Shown here piece by piece: positions 12,901 to 22,660 of a stretch of 64,000 nt of DNA (the stretch's first letter is position 1; each line of letters begins with the position of its first letter). This stretch comes from Chrysomallon squamiferum (Eukaryota > Mollusca > Gastropoda > Neomphalida > Peltospiridae). The notes beneath the pieces were generated by a model, which was given only the letters and a program-made list of their open reading frames with translations, was not told the origin of the DNA and did no database searches. The stretch lies in contig CM022665.1 in NCBI GenBank assembly GCA_012295275.1, forward strand, positions 18,170,150 to 18,234,149. The letters are read 5' to 3'. A program made the position numbers and the translations under genes.

Positions 12901-13965
12901 AGAACAATGGGATAAAAATAGACATAGTTTTTTTACATTTGTCTGCTATGCTTTTTTTCAGAGATGGAAATGCCTATAGACTCACTGAGTTGGAAATCTC
13001 CCACACATTTCATGCTGATCAGTGTTCAGTACTCTGATCTTTGACAATCTTTGATTGTTCAGGTTATTGTGAGTCAAATGGAGGATTCAACTTTGTTCTT
13101 GAGAAAATCCTTCAACAAATACTCATTTCCTTTGCAAACTAAATCAGGGCAATTCATTCAATACTCCTACATTACATTTTCTCATATTTAAAGCATCCAC
13201 TTTTCAGCCACAGCTGCAGTGTCATGCCACATAACAGAAGCAATTATTTGTGTGTTGCACCACAGTTTAACATCTTGTTTTGTTTTCACAGCAAATCCAT
13301 GAATTAACACTGCAAATATTTGAGGTTATGAAAATATCCAAAATTGTAACAACACAGGAAGAATTTGTACAGCCATATGCTACATTTTATACATGTTCAA
13401 AATAACTGATAATCAACACTTTGTTTTATTATTAGATGCTCTTACCACACAACTTGCAGCACATGATCGACAGATCGGTATTCATGATGTGAGAATAGCA
13501 GAAATGGACCTGAGATTCCAGATTCTTGAAACGGCCAACTATGACGGTGTACTGATATGGAAAATCAAAGATTACATGAAAAGAAAGCATGAAGCTATCA
13601 CCGGCCGGACCCTTTCCCTCTACAGCCAGCCATTTTACACATCCCGATACGGCTACAAGCTCTGTGCTCGGGTTTATCTCAATGGTGATGGTATGGGTAA
13701 ATCGACCCACATTTCGTTATTTTTTGTCCTCATGAGAGGTGAGTATGATGCACTGTTGCTGTGGCCATTTCAACGCAAGGTGACCCTGTACCTGCTGGAT
13801 CAAGGTCCAACCAAAAATGATGTGACAGACCACTTCCACCCAGATCCAAGCAGCAGCAGTTTCAAGCGGCCAACGTCTGAGATGAATATTGCATCTGGTT
13901 GTCCACTGTTTGCTTCTCATGCACTTTTGGAAAACCCAAGGAAAAATTACTTGAAAGATGCATAA
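4032..13965 (+). CDS. TRAF3-like: TRAF3-like TNF-receptor-associated factor (TRAF copy A), 10 coding exons
   Basis: Spliced exons 4032-4153, 4787-4895, 5042-5146, 7122-7301, 8840-8920, 9547-9621, 10541-10660, 10914-11027, 11257-11455 and 13436-13965 join in phase to 1635 nt (544 aa plus stop), close to the usual 550-570 aa of TRAF3/TRAF5. Domains in order: RING (about 27-70; CCYC, then CGHRLCEKC and ACP), TRAF-type zinc fingers (about 90-235; CQFKPVECPNKKFGC, CPFRQTNCERCG, CPYNC, CKFKQIGC), coiled coil (about 245-400; leucine/lysine/glutamate heptads in exons 7-10) and MATH/TRAF-C (404-544; YDGVLIWKIKDY, LCARVYLNGDGMGK, SLFFVLMRGEYDALL). TRAF proteins are cytoplasmic adaptors and, through RING, potential ubiquitin ligases that trimerise by the coiled coil and bind receptor tails by MATH. 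The MATH sequence resembles TRAF3 most. Oddity: the protein ends at LKDA, losing the last beta strand (DDTIYIKV-type) that the array copies still encode. The exon 4 acceptor is the least certain boundary. Gene or recent pseudogene cannot be settled from sequence alone. Confidence 0.88.
4787..4895 (+). CDS. TRAF3-like: TRAF copy A exon 2 (second half of RING)
   Basis: This exon completes the RING with CGHRLCEKCRDEIF and ACPAGEDDC. It is preceded by AACAAG and followed by the donor GTGAGT. Phase is complete at its end (GAG|GTGAGT). Confidence 0.87.
5042..5146 (+). CDS. TRAF3-like: TRAF copy A exon 3 (linker and start of zinc fingers)
   Basis: The acceptor TTTGCAG and donor GTTGGT bound 35 codons: IYPDVSIRREIQNLPVRC then NYIFECTF and APWKYIE. 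The motif DxxxRREIQNLPVRC is typical of the linker between RING and the first TRAF zinc finger. Confidence 0.83.
5346..5403. repeat. (TTA)n microsatellite in intron 3
   Basis: An uninterrupted run of ATT/TTA triplets. Confidence 0.95.
5505..6996. mobile_element. TIR-bounded DNA element (~1.49 kb) inside TRAF intron 3
   Basis: The left end GGGGACACGCTTGGCGAAAT and the reverse complement of the right end GGGGACACGTGTGGCAAAAA form imperfect terminal inverted repeats. TTA lies next to both ends (5501-5503 and 6997-6999), a possible 3-bp target duplication as in Harbinger-type elements, with one unexplained base on the left. Inside are short open frames, such as a 90-codon plus-strand one at 5933-6205 with acidic EDEEADDHPF, followed by lysine-rich remnants and stops. 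No DDE motif could be read. Probably a decayed or non-autonomous cut-and-paste element. Family uncertain. Confidence 0.6.
6771..6893. repeat. (TA)n and poly-A tracts
   Basis: A TA run at about 6774-6794 and a ~22-base A run at 6871-6892, within the intron 3 element. Confidence 0.9.
7122..7301 (+). CDS. TRAF3-like: TRAF copy A exon 4 (TRAF zinc fingers)
   Basis: Encodes HEAVCQFKPVECPNKKFGC, a MSPHQLQCPFRQ histidine/cysteine pair and NCERCGQTL. The donor GTAATT follows AGA at 7301. The start is inferred: the AG at 7120-7121 is the site giving phase 0 after exon 3, whereas the stronger polypyrimidine acceptor ending at 7074 leads into a stop in that phase. An alternative start or an unseen micro-exon is possible. 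Confidence 0.75.
7302..8839. other. Intron 4 of TRAF copy A
   Basis: AT-rich intron with short (AAAT)n at 7347-7371, (CA)n near 7582, (TG)n at 7743-7762 and (ATC)n at 8762-8780. No embedded gene or element was recognised. Confidence 0.7.
8840..8920 (+). CDS. TRAF3-like: TRAF copy A exon 5 (zinc finger)
   Basis: The acceptor AATTTGCAG and donor GTGAAA bound 27 codons with QHKENDCPEVDVMCPYNC, completing one TRAF finger and beginning the next. Both ends are phase 0. Confidence 0.85.
8930..9330. repeat. Interrupted (ATT)n/(GTT)n tracts in intron 5
   Basis: Long imperfect triplet runs on both sides of a unique stretch (about 9095-9220). The same unique stretch and flanking triplets occur in copy B (about 32680-32800), showing that copy B derives from this intron. 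Confidence 0.85.
9547..9621 (+). CDS. TRAF3-like: TRAF copy A exon 6 (zinc finger)
   Basis: The acceptor TTTTCAG and donor GTGAGT bound 25 codons, LSDHLMTCPKKPQECKFKQI then GCDFT, a further H-x3-C...C-x6-C finger piece. Copy B keeps this exon almost unchanged at 33139-33213. Confidence 0.87.
9733..10150. repeat. ~263-bp tandem duplication within intron 6
   Basis: The run from the (ACT)n block through CAGATTCATTTTTATTAAAT, ATGACAAACCAGGTTATTTC and TTTGATTGAACAGTTTTA occurs twice, offset by about 263 bp (CAGATTC at 9787 and 10050). Copy B has it once (about 33400-33545), so the duplication is specific to copy A. Confidence 0.85.
10541..10660 (+). CDS. TRAF3-like: TRAF copy A exon 7 (last finger His, start of coiled coil)
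   Basis: The acceptor TTGTAAAG and donor GTAATA bound 40 codons: GSAQEMAHHESHFMSHHLEL, then a polar stretch ending DTKQKIQ. It links the fingers to the helical region. Confidence 0.85.
10914..11027 (+). CDS. TRAF3-like: TRAF copy A exon 8 (coiled coil)
   Basis: 38 codons, rich in E, K and L with heptad-like leucines (ELKKQLADAQKENENLKNSL). Donor GTGAGA. The same exon in copy B has a 2-nt insertion and an immediate stop. Confidence 0.86.
11257..11455 (+). CDS. TRAF3-like: TRAF copy A exon 9 (coiled coil)
   Basis: The acceptor CCTTTCAG is followed by VKMVGHTERLILLERKMEEL and EEHSRDMVTLKEKLNQLQ. It ends one base into a codon (GCA G|GTTGGC), matching the two-base start of exon 10. Confidence 0.85.
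13436..13965 (+). CDS. TRAF3-like: TRAF copy A exon 10 (end of coiled coil, MATH/TRAF-C domain, stop)
   Basis: The acceptor TTATTATTAG begins 176 codons. The MATH domain starts at NYDGVLIWKIKDYMKRKHE and keeps the conserved core GRTLSLYSQPFY, CARVYLNGDGMGK, LFFVLMRGEYDALLLWPF, DPSSSSFKRPTSEMNIASGC and FASHALLENP. After KNYLKD the frame meets GCA TAA, about 15 residues before the usual end. The inverted copies in the 36-57 kb array read on as DDTIYIKVVVESIG and then stop, so copy A has a small deletion there. Confidence 0.87.
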
Positions 13966-14154
13966 AATGTTAACATTATTTTTGACAACCGTAAAGTTCG
14001 AACAGCTTTTCTTTAATTTTCAAATTACATTGCACAACCTGCCACTTCACAAACTATATTTGATGAGTAATGTGCGTTCTTATCAATTTATATATTATTG
14101 CACATTTATTCATTCATTCATTAATTCTCGTTTTAGAGATAATCATGGAATAAA
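13966..14154 (+). terminator. 3' UTR of TRAF copy A with poly-A signal candidate
   Basis: AATAAA at 14149-14154 follows the stop by about 185 bases. An (ATTC)n stretch lies at 14108-14124. The segment is represented in inverted orientation in each array unit. Confidence 0.45.
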
Positions 14155-16740
14155 ACTGATGTTTTAGTATGCTTTGTAGTTAGTAAGAATAATTTATATT
14201 TTTTTTTATTATTATTATTTTTATAATTTTAAAGTTATATTTCTTGTTACAGTCATTTATTGGTTTCATTTTATATTTTCTGATTCATACAGTACTATTT
14301 TTATTTCAAATGCAGAGAAAGCTTTCGACTTTGCTTATCAAGAATATTAGTCATCATGTTGATAGCTAAAAAAACACCTCAATTTTTTGATTAACACATG
14401 CATTTGCATAGTATACTGGAAAACAAAAATAATAATAACAATAATGATAAGAAAAAGTTTAAGAAATACAATAAAGTAAAATTTATTACGTAAATTTTTT
14501 TTTTTAATAAATGTCTTACTCTTTCAAGTATGAAATATAAAGTATAAATGTATGGTTCTAAAACAAAAACAAAAACAGCAATGTTCAGTACACTTCAGTG
14601 TTGCAGCTCACGAGATTAGTCATTACATTGAGATACATGTATGACTTAATTGTGTCATAATTTCATCTGAAGTTTTTATCACATGGAGTTAAGATTATTT
14701 ATCTGACATTTGTTTTTCATTCTGTTATATCTGATGACTAATTTTAACTTTCATCTGGAGCAGTCTTTTTATTTAGTGTCATTGCAAGTGAAAAGCTAAA
14801 TTAACCAGTGCTATACAAACAAATAAGTAAATAAATCATTAAATAAAAATGAAGAAACAGTACTGAAAACAAGACTGAATGGAAATGTTTTGCAGGATGG
14901 TGGGTGGGGTAAGAGATTTTACCATAGAGTAAGTATGAATGATGGAGTCATTGCTGATTCAAAGTAAGAGTCACACGTCTGAAATTCTGAAAGTCAAAAA
15001 AAGTCATGAAAAAAAAATACCATGCATTTTCTTTTTTATATATATAATTTTTTAACATCTGATCCCTAACGTTCAGTGTAGTAATTTGCAGATCGCTATT
15101 TTTGTGCATTCATTGTGTTAAGTATAACTGAATTCCACTGATATCCTGCTGCTGTTTTGCTAGAACAACTGGTTGTGAACTGTGGTAAAATCCCATTTTT
15201 AATTTTATTTATCATGTTACGATTAATAATGTAACAAGTGTTACACCCGTCTTTTTACTGTTGCATAGTATTTATATTTGTTTTGACAAAATATTTAATG
15301 AAATGTCAACCATTCTGGCATGTTTTCATTAAATGAAGAACATTTAGTCATTAAGAATTCTCATCAAATGACTATATCACAGTTTCTGAAACTAACAACA
15401 TAATTATTAGTTGGTATTTAGCATGTTTATATAAAGAGGTTTTTTTTTTATTTATAATAATTTTGTTCATAAATTTTAAATGTGAACTACTCCTAACATA
15501 CATTCTTTGTAAATAAGGGACAGAGTTCCATGATAATTGTGTCTTGTCAAATAATTATATTGCAATATCTGAAGCTGATAATTACTTTTTAATTTTTAAT
15601 TTTTTATTTTATAATTCTTCATTTTTAATGCGTTGTAACATTGAAAATTAATTTTATTTAATTCTAAAATCCATTGTTGTATAAATATAAATTAATATTT
15701 AAAAAATAAAAATGGTGTAAAAATATCGACAGTTAAAAAGTTAAATTTCAATTCATATTTACCATAGTTTTATTTGTACATTTTCTGATTCCTTTTTTCC
15801 TAATACACATTTATACTTTTTGAAATATATTTTCGCCTAATCAAATTTTATTTCATTGTTTGTGTGACTATATATTTTTTTAGTAGTATAATATATATAT
15901 TTATATATATGTATTTGTCAATATAATATAATTTTTGTTTAACAATATTATTTCTGTACATAGACACAGGTATTTATTACCATTAATAAATATTTCGATT
16001 TGCAGTGATCATGGTTTGGGTAGAGTTAATAATAATTAGATTCTGTTTTGCTTGTGGATATGGAATAAGAGACATTTGTACCAGATGATTTATACTGCGT
16101 TTATCACTAGTAGTAAAGTAGTCGCGTTAATTGTAATCTCTGTAGATCACGTGTCATGTTCGGGCGTTCGAAGACGTCCTTGACACAGAGCTGCTTCCGC
16201 TTTCTCGTTTTGTTTGGTTTCCATTGCGAGACGATCCATAGACATGTATATAAAAACGTCACATTAATTTAAATAAACTACTATCATAAGAATTCTGTTA
16301 CGTTACCTCGTCATGCCAAACATTTGATTCGCTGCATCACGATTTGTCACCTTTGAGATGTATACAATTACAATGTGCATAGTTTGCCATCCCTTCGTCG
16401 CTAACATACGTTTTTGCTTCCTTCCCCCCACCAGCTATACCCATATCTCCCTTTCTTCTCCTCTTACGAAAGTGCTGATATTATATTACATAACGTTTTG
16501 GGGCATTACAATAAACCTCGCCGAAGTTGTCACTTTCGGGACCAAGATTTTTCTGACTATTTAGAGATATGACGAGTAATAACTCATATTAATGAGTACT
16601 TTTAAATGCAAGTCGGTAAAATGACGACTTATCTTAGCGTGTTCTCTGAAGCTACCAAAATAATCCGCTTTGATTGGCGTTATATATGTGCTGTGGTTTA
16701 TATCTCTGGAGAATATCTTTGAGTTGTTCTGTTTTCCATT
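14155..16740. other. Region downstream of TRAF copy A, no gene recognised
   Basis: AT-rich. About 14535-15045 was copied in direct orientation into every 3.65-kb array unit (e.g. 36301-36830). About 16090-16520 is less AT-rich with several CpGs, but no exon could be supported there. Confidence 0.55.
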
Positions 16741-16742
16741 CT

Positions 16743-17212
16743 TCAAACTACTGATGTATTAACACCGCCAGATTCATCCGCTTTAAGCACTTTTCCGATT
16801 CCCCACCTTTCCTTAAAACGATCAGTCCAACTGTCATTCAGTTTCTCACCATCCTCGTGAACAAGTTTCTCGGCAAAGCCTCGTGCTTTTTGAAGTAGCA
16901 TTTCACCATTGATACGAACTTCAGGTCTAGCAGCCATTTGTCGAAACCATTTAATTAGCGCGGAGTCGACATCTTCAAACGTCACGTGCTTGATACGTGT
17001 CACACCGCCTTTTCTTGAATCGGGATGCTCACCCTTCTCGATGGCCTCGATCACCTTAGATTTGATTTTTAAAATGTTATTTATTATTGTGCGGGGGATC
17101 TTAAATCTCTCCGCCGTCAAACTCTTTTTCTCGCCAGGTTTGGCTTCACAATACTTATTTCATACTTCTTATAAGAATTGGTTATTAGCCGTCTTTTTCC
17201 GCTAGTCGCCAT
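16743..17212 (-). pseudogene. pogo/Tigger-type transposase, N-terminal fragment
   Basis: The minus strand reads MATSGKRRLITNSYKKYEI, then, after a frame shift near 17117-17160, GEKKSLTAERFKIPRTIINN (a psq-type helix-turn-helix) and IKHVTFEDVDSALIKWFRQM ... INGEMLLQKARGFAEKL (a CENP-B-type HTH). It ends SWTDRFKERWGIGKV followed by a stop. The DDE catalytic domain is missing, so this is a DNA-binding-domain remnant. It is the least damaged version in the window: array copies carry an extra 1-nt deletion (LND|IGLVVL for LND|SWTDRF). Domestication as a CENP-B-like protein is conceivable but unsupported, given the frame break. Confidence 0.75.
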
Positions 17213-17483
17213 TTTGTATACTGAAAAAGTCATTATCTTGAGCTCCGCTTTCCAAAATAATGTTAATTCAACCGACCCATATACGAGGCAAGTCACGTGC
17301 ATATCAATATCCCAACCATTTATTTCAATTGCAGCATCCTAGATCAAACTGTCGTGCCGTACGCGTGCAGTTTGGATGCTGCAGACGACTTGGGCGAGGT
17401 TTACTGTATTAACAAATGTATTATAGACAGAAACAATCGGACCCTCATTGGACAAAAGGTTCGGCTACTCCAAACAAGACTTG

Positions 17484-17506
17484 AAAAAAAAAAAAAATAC
17501 AATAAC

Positions 17507-17554
<48 letters not shown>

Positions 17555-17555
17555 T
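17484..17555. repeat. Poly-A and (AAT)n microsatellite
   Basis: An A run at about 17484-17497 followed by about 16 AAT triplets. Confidence 0.95.
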
Positions 17556-17559
17556 CATA

Positions 17560-18700
17560 CTGCTCATAAATTGTGGCATAACAGCTTCAAATTATTTCAT
17601 TAGGACTAAAAGATTTTATCATAATTTAACAGCAAGTGAATTTTTTTTTATATACGACAGGCAAAATATGTCTGACATTCTAGAAAATAAAATAACTGAA
17701 TAATCCTATCACCAGCGTTATACCCTTGTAATACAGAACTTTATTTGTTGGATGTGTATTTTACATTTGTATTATATTTGAAATAATAGCGTAGTGGTTT
17801 TAATATTCTTTGTGCTTTTTGTTTGTTTGTTTTTAATATTTTGTTCTCTTAGCCTTGTCACACATGTATTTTATATTCCTAATAAAAGTTGTTGTTTGTT
17901 ATTTCACTTGTGTTTGTTATGGTTATTCATACTCGATGTATATAATTAGTTCCAGTTTTTACTTGTTTCTAATAACTTCTTTTCCAAAGCACAAACTCCT
18001 GAAATATTCACATAATAAAATTATATGAAATGATGCACGTTTATGTGTATGTGGGTAGATACAGACAGACTGACATTTATATCATGAGCAGCAGCAGCAA
18101 AAACCGATGTCGGCTATAATGATTATTTTTTTAGATATGCAGATTTGAGTCATTTCAGAATTGATCATCCTCGTTTCTGATAACATGAGCATTAACGTTG
18201 AATGTGAAAACTGACAAAACAATAAAACAAATATGTGGAAAGTTTTCTCAGTGATATTTGGATGTACTGTTTTCTGTGTTTCTTTAACTTAGCAGATTGG
18301 TCATAACTTATTTATTATACCATAGATTACAATTTGGGTTATACCAACTTGTAGAATTCGCTGGTAGCTATTTTTTACTTATTATAAAATTTTATACTGT
18401 TGTAGTATTAATGTACAGTTTTCGAAAATGTCGGTAACGTTTACAATTTACCTAAATAGCTTACTTTAATACAGTTTAACATTTCGTAATTAACCTGTAT
18501 GCATCATTAAAGTAAGTAAATATGTTAACCATTCATTTCTCTAAATATTCCTATCAGTATGTCTTAATTAAATTTCTACTGTTAGTTAACAGTAATCCGA
18601 TTTCTGAAATCACCTAACAATTAACAATCATTAGCGAGAGACAAAAATAATTTTTGTCAGCTCCGCTCTGCTGACTTCATGGATGTCCGCGACGTGTTTA
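17560..18700. other. Intergenic, no gene recognised
   Basis: AT-rich sequence with frequent stops on both strands. No repeat family was recognised. Confidence 0.5.
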
Positions 18701-18714
18701 TTTAAGTAAAGACA

Positions 18715-18999
18715 AAAGAGCCCAAGGAATCACAGAGATCAATGACCTTCGGACTAAACGACAGTAGACATAGACTCGAAAACACTGTGAGTAACAAGTG
18801 CCATCAACTAGACAACGTCAGACACTATCTTTTCAACTGCACGAAGTACGACAAGGACAGACACAAACTAAACACAGCTCTAACAAAAATCAAAATCAAA
18901 TTTATTCCGGTTAACATTTTCAACCTTCCCAAACACTTAAAAAATCAAGTGGACAACCTAATAGTGCGATACGTGGAAGCAACAAAAATTAAAATATAA
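18715..18999 (+). pseudogene. C-terminal end of a non-LTR retrotransposon reverse transcriptase
   Basis: The frame ending at 18999 reads NKCHQLDNVRHYLFNC then KYDKDRHKLNTALTKI. C-x6-H-x4-C followed by a Tyr...Arg...Leu pattern is the zinc-finger-like tail of LINE polymerases (zf-RVT type). Only about 90 codons survive and nothing upstream continues the polymerase, as expected for a 5'-truncated LINE copy. Confidence 0.55.
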
Positions 19000-19387
19000 A
19001 AACAGAGACAGTTTACTAAAACTTGCTGAGGATGATGCGTCGGGGGATGCCTGCGTTGGGGGCAGTGGTTGGGTGTGAGATAGGAGACGACACCTGACAG
19101 TGCCGACTCCCCTCCTCCATCGTCGTAACCCCCTACACCGACATCCTTTCTGCTCGTCACTCTTACCAGATGTAACACCGCTGCTCCATAAAGTAAACAT
19201 ATCACTAAAACCTCTCTAACCCCGGAACCAACTGGTAACCTCCCTTTCGATAGATTTGTGGCCAAACAACACCAGATACGTGCCTGTACAACAGCGCGAC
19301 GCTAACAACAACAAAAACGTGCCCAACACGATGACACTACGAGCATTGTTTTTGTCTTTGCGTTAGATAACAGTAAAAACTAAAAAA

Positions 19388-19595
19388 AAAATATATATAT
19401 ACAAATAAGTAAAAAAATAAATAAATATAAGTAAATGAAAAACAGTAACCAATGCCCACTAAGAAATAAACAGTATAATAAACTTAACTGAAATAACGAT
19501 CATCGCTTCTATAAATATATATATATATGTATGTGTGTGTGTGAATGTATGTATGTATGTATGTATGTATGTGTGGGTATGTATATGTATGTGTA

Positions 19596-19634
<39 letters not shown>

Positions 19635-19640
19635 ATGTCT
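19388..19640. repeat. (TA)n, (TATG)n and (TG)n microsatellites
   Basis: Compound dinucleotide/tetranucleotide tracts, chiefly 19511-19630. Confidence 0.95.
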
Positions 19641-19845
19641 ATTTCACCCTTTTTGGATCTTATTAACTAAAAACTATGTAAGGTTTATTCCAAATTGCCC
19701 ACTTCAAATGCACCACCCCATTCCCCGTCCCCTTCCCCTTCCCCTCTCCTGTCACGGAACCCATCCCTGGCGATCCCAGAGATTGGATCCGTGATAGGCG
19801 TGCCTGAACTGAACCTTGAATTGGACGTGGGCACGTAAAAAGAAT

Positions 19846-19877
19846 TACCATACCATACCATACCATACCATACCACA
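19846..19877. repeat. (ATACC)n pentanucleotide repeat
   Basis: About six copies of TACCA/ATACC in tandem, preceded at 19718-19750 by a C-rich CCCCTT tract. Confidence 0.95.
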
Positions 19878-20232
19878 GAGACCACAAAGAACAAAGAGAA
19901 GACACGGGTGGAGATGGCGGCCATTGTTAGGAAATTATGTTGGTAAATATATTTTGAGTTATCTTTGTTTAAGTCGGAAGCAGGGACAAATCGTTATCCT
20001 GTTTCTGTATGCTCTGATTGATTTGTTGATCAATTTGATGTAAACTGCATATGCTCCGTAGAGAGTTTGAGTTTATATTTATTTCTAACAAAATCTGTTA
20101 GGGAAAATTAAAAGAATTAAGAATTACAGTATTTCATTTAACGTCCTCAACCACTATCTAATATGAATATTTTGTTTTGTTTTGGTGTTCATAGTGGATA
20201 CTTGATATTATATATAGTTTATATCTGCAGTA

Positions 20233-21125
20233 CAGTATACCCTCACCTATTCGCGGTTCCCCATTCGCGGCCCCGAATATTCGCGGGTTAGGCTCTTAAC
20301 CCTATCGCATCGTATGCTGGTATACCAGGCTAGCGTCATAACGTCATAAAAACAAATGCTCAGTAAACCGGGTTTTTGTAGGTCATAGAGACTTAAGTGC
20401 CTGAAGAGTAGGAATAATTACCTAAAGTGCTGTAAAGCAGCAGCTAAGCTGTGCCATACTGTACATTAGTGTTATCATCAACATCGTATGGCACTGCAAA
20501 TTTCATCATCATTTTATTATCATTCATTATTGGTGACAGCACAAACAATATCAAATTTTTTCAATTATTATTGCAATACAGTACGTATTTTTTTTATAAA
20601 TGCATACACTGTATGTACAGTGCATATTTTTTGTGACCGTGTATTAATAATGTTTTTAATTGCATATTATTACTGAATTGTATTATTATTACCTGAACTG
20701 TGCGTACTGTATTTATCTGTCTGTTTGCCTTTAAATTTGTTCCACTTTCTGTCAATTCTAATACATATGTTGTACGCATAGAAAATGACTTTACGGTACA
20801 GTAATACTGTATGGGTAACTATACTATGCGGTGTTACTGTCCTCCTGTACTTACGTTTCTTTCTGATTAAAATATTGTTTCAGTACAAAATTAAAATGTG
20901 TTTACATTATCATTACTACATTAGTGAAATACATAACTGCATGCAATATTACTACATTATTACTGTATTAATGAGTAAGAGTGTCTTTAGAAAGTGTTTG
21001 GGAAGCATTTAGTACCGTATATAATCTCATAATAGACGTTTTAAAACTGCATCCAATATTCGCGGTTTTTCGCTATTCGCGGGGGGGTAAAGAACGTAAC
21101 CCCCGCGAATAGCGAGGGAATACTG
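20233..21125. mobile_element. 893-bp Tigger/pogo-like MITE with TA target duplication
   Basis: The ends CAGTATACCCTCACCTATTC and (reverse complement) CAGTATTCCCTCGCTATTCG are terminal inverted repeats followed by further CGCGAAT words. The flanking TA is duplicated (20231-20232 and 21126-21127). The matching site in duplication copy 2 (about 25410) is uninterrupted, CTGCAGTATATGCAAAT, which fixes both boundaries. There is no transposase, so it is non-autonomous. The CCCTCGCTATTCGCGG-type terminus is characteristic of Tigger-related elements. Confidence 0.9.
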
Positions 21126-21977
21126 TATATGCAAATACATGTATCTATTATAATCAACCGTCACAGTTTCTTAATTACACAGTCAGAGGGTCCACCAAAG
21201 GCGCAAACCCTAGACAAGAAACGAACCATATTTTAACAGGGTCATTAGTACTTGAAAGTTAACATGTCTTATGTGCTGAGCCCCGTGACACCGTGCTACA
21301 AGAAGAAACCCAAGTCCCTGGGATAATTCACAGACTTGGAAATCTTCACACATTTCAGACGACCTGGATTGTGACGTAATGGTCAGCTGATTAACATGAA
21401 GGTTAAAATTTAACAGAATAAGAAAACGTAATATTAAACACATTTCGTACACACATTTACACAGTATACACACACTTACCCTGCAATCATTATAAATAGC
21501 AAGACAAGATGACTTCATAAAATATAACTTGTTGGGACTATATTTATTTTGATAAATTAATTGTTTATATAGATATATAAACTCACGCACACACACACAT
21601 ATAGGGTTTGAGCGATATTGTGACGTGAGCAAAATAATCGTACTCTTGTACTAAATTTCACCTTACTTTTAACATGCGGCTAAGTTCTTAGTCGTCTTCT
21701 TTTGTTTTAGAAATACATGTAACTTGGAAATGGAAAGTATCCGTTCATTTTGCCTCCATGTTGTCCACTGATCTCCGAGAAACGAGGAAGTTCATTGTAA
21801 ACAAACATACGAATAAAACTTCTGTTAAATGGTTTTGTTATCGTTATCACTAGTACAATTATATACATCGTTTATTATAGGAACATTATTATTTTTATCA
21901 TGATCATCGTCTTTATAGTTGCTACTAGTAAAGTATATAACGTTTATTACATATGATAAACCATTTCGGTACGTTAA

Positions 21978-22002
21978 TAATAATAATAATAATAATAATG
22001 TT
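21978..22002. repeat. (AAT)n microsatellite, short allele
   Basis: About eight triplets here, against about sixteen at the equivalent position 26242-26290 in duplication copy 2. Confidence 0.9.
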
Positions 22003-22199
22003 ATTAATTAATTAATTAATTAATTTATGTCTATCAAATTCAAACATTCACAAAATAAAAAATTAAGCAAAATAAAAATAATGAATTATAATCTCGTCAG
22101 TCTCAGTGTTGTCTGAATTATTATATTTTACGTTTCGTTGTTGAACTTCGATGACTACTTTTATTAATTAAAAAAACAAAACAAAAACAAACCTAAAAA

Positions 22200-22296
22200 A
22201 CATCATCTATGGGATTGCATCATACTGAAACTGAACAAGAAAACGTTTCATTCTATATATATTGCTTGTATCAGACTACTTTTATTAATTTGAGTG

Positions 22297-22331
<35 letters not shown>

Positions 22332-22660
22332 AACATCTATGAGGTTGCATCATACTGAAAGTGAAACTGAACAAGGAAACATTTCATTCTCTATATATTG
22401 CTGGTCTCAGACTACTTTTATTAATTTGACTAAAAAACAAAATAGCTAACAGAATGCTTCGTACTGAAAAAGAATGCTTCAGACTACTGAAACTGAAAAA
22501 GAAAACATTTCATTCTATATATACTGCTTGTATCAGACTACTTTTATTAATTTGAGTGAAAAAAACACAAACATCTATGAGGTTGCATCATACTGCAACT
22601 GAAACTGAACAAGGAAACATTTCATTCTATATATACTGCTTGTCTCAGACCTACAATGTT
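22200..22660. repeat. Four ~110-130-bp tandem units (duplication copy 1)
   Basis: Each unit has TGCATCATACTGAAACTGAA, AAACATTTCATTCTATATAT, a TTGCTTGTATCAGACTACTT-like block and TTTATTAATTTGAGTGAAAA. The poly-A of the first unit has grown to about 33 bases (22297-22329). More diverged units follow (about 22660-22760 and again 24240-24350). Confidence 0.85.

Noticed and set aside
16909-17205. Plus-strand open frame opposite the Tigger fragment, repeated in every array unit
   Set aside because: Antisense shadow of the transposase frame; its conservation follows from unit copying.
21210-21632. 140-codon minus-strand frame recurring at 25544-25897
   Set aside because: The two duplication copies differ by a 20-bp indel that changes the frame end; composition is non-coding and includes a CA microsatellite.
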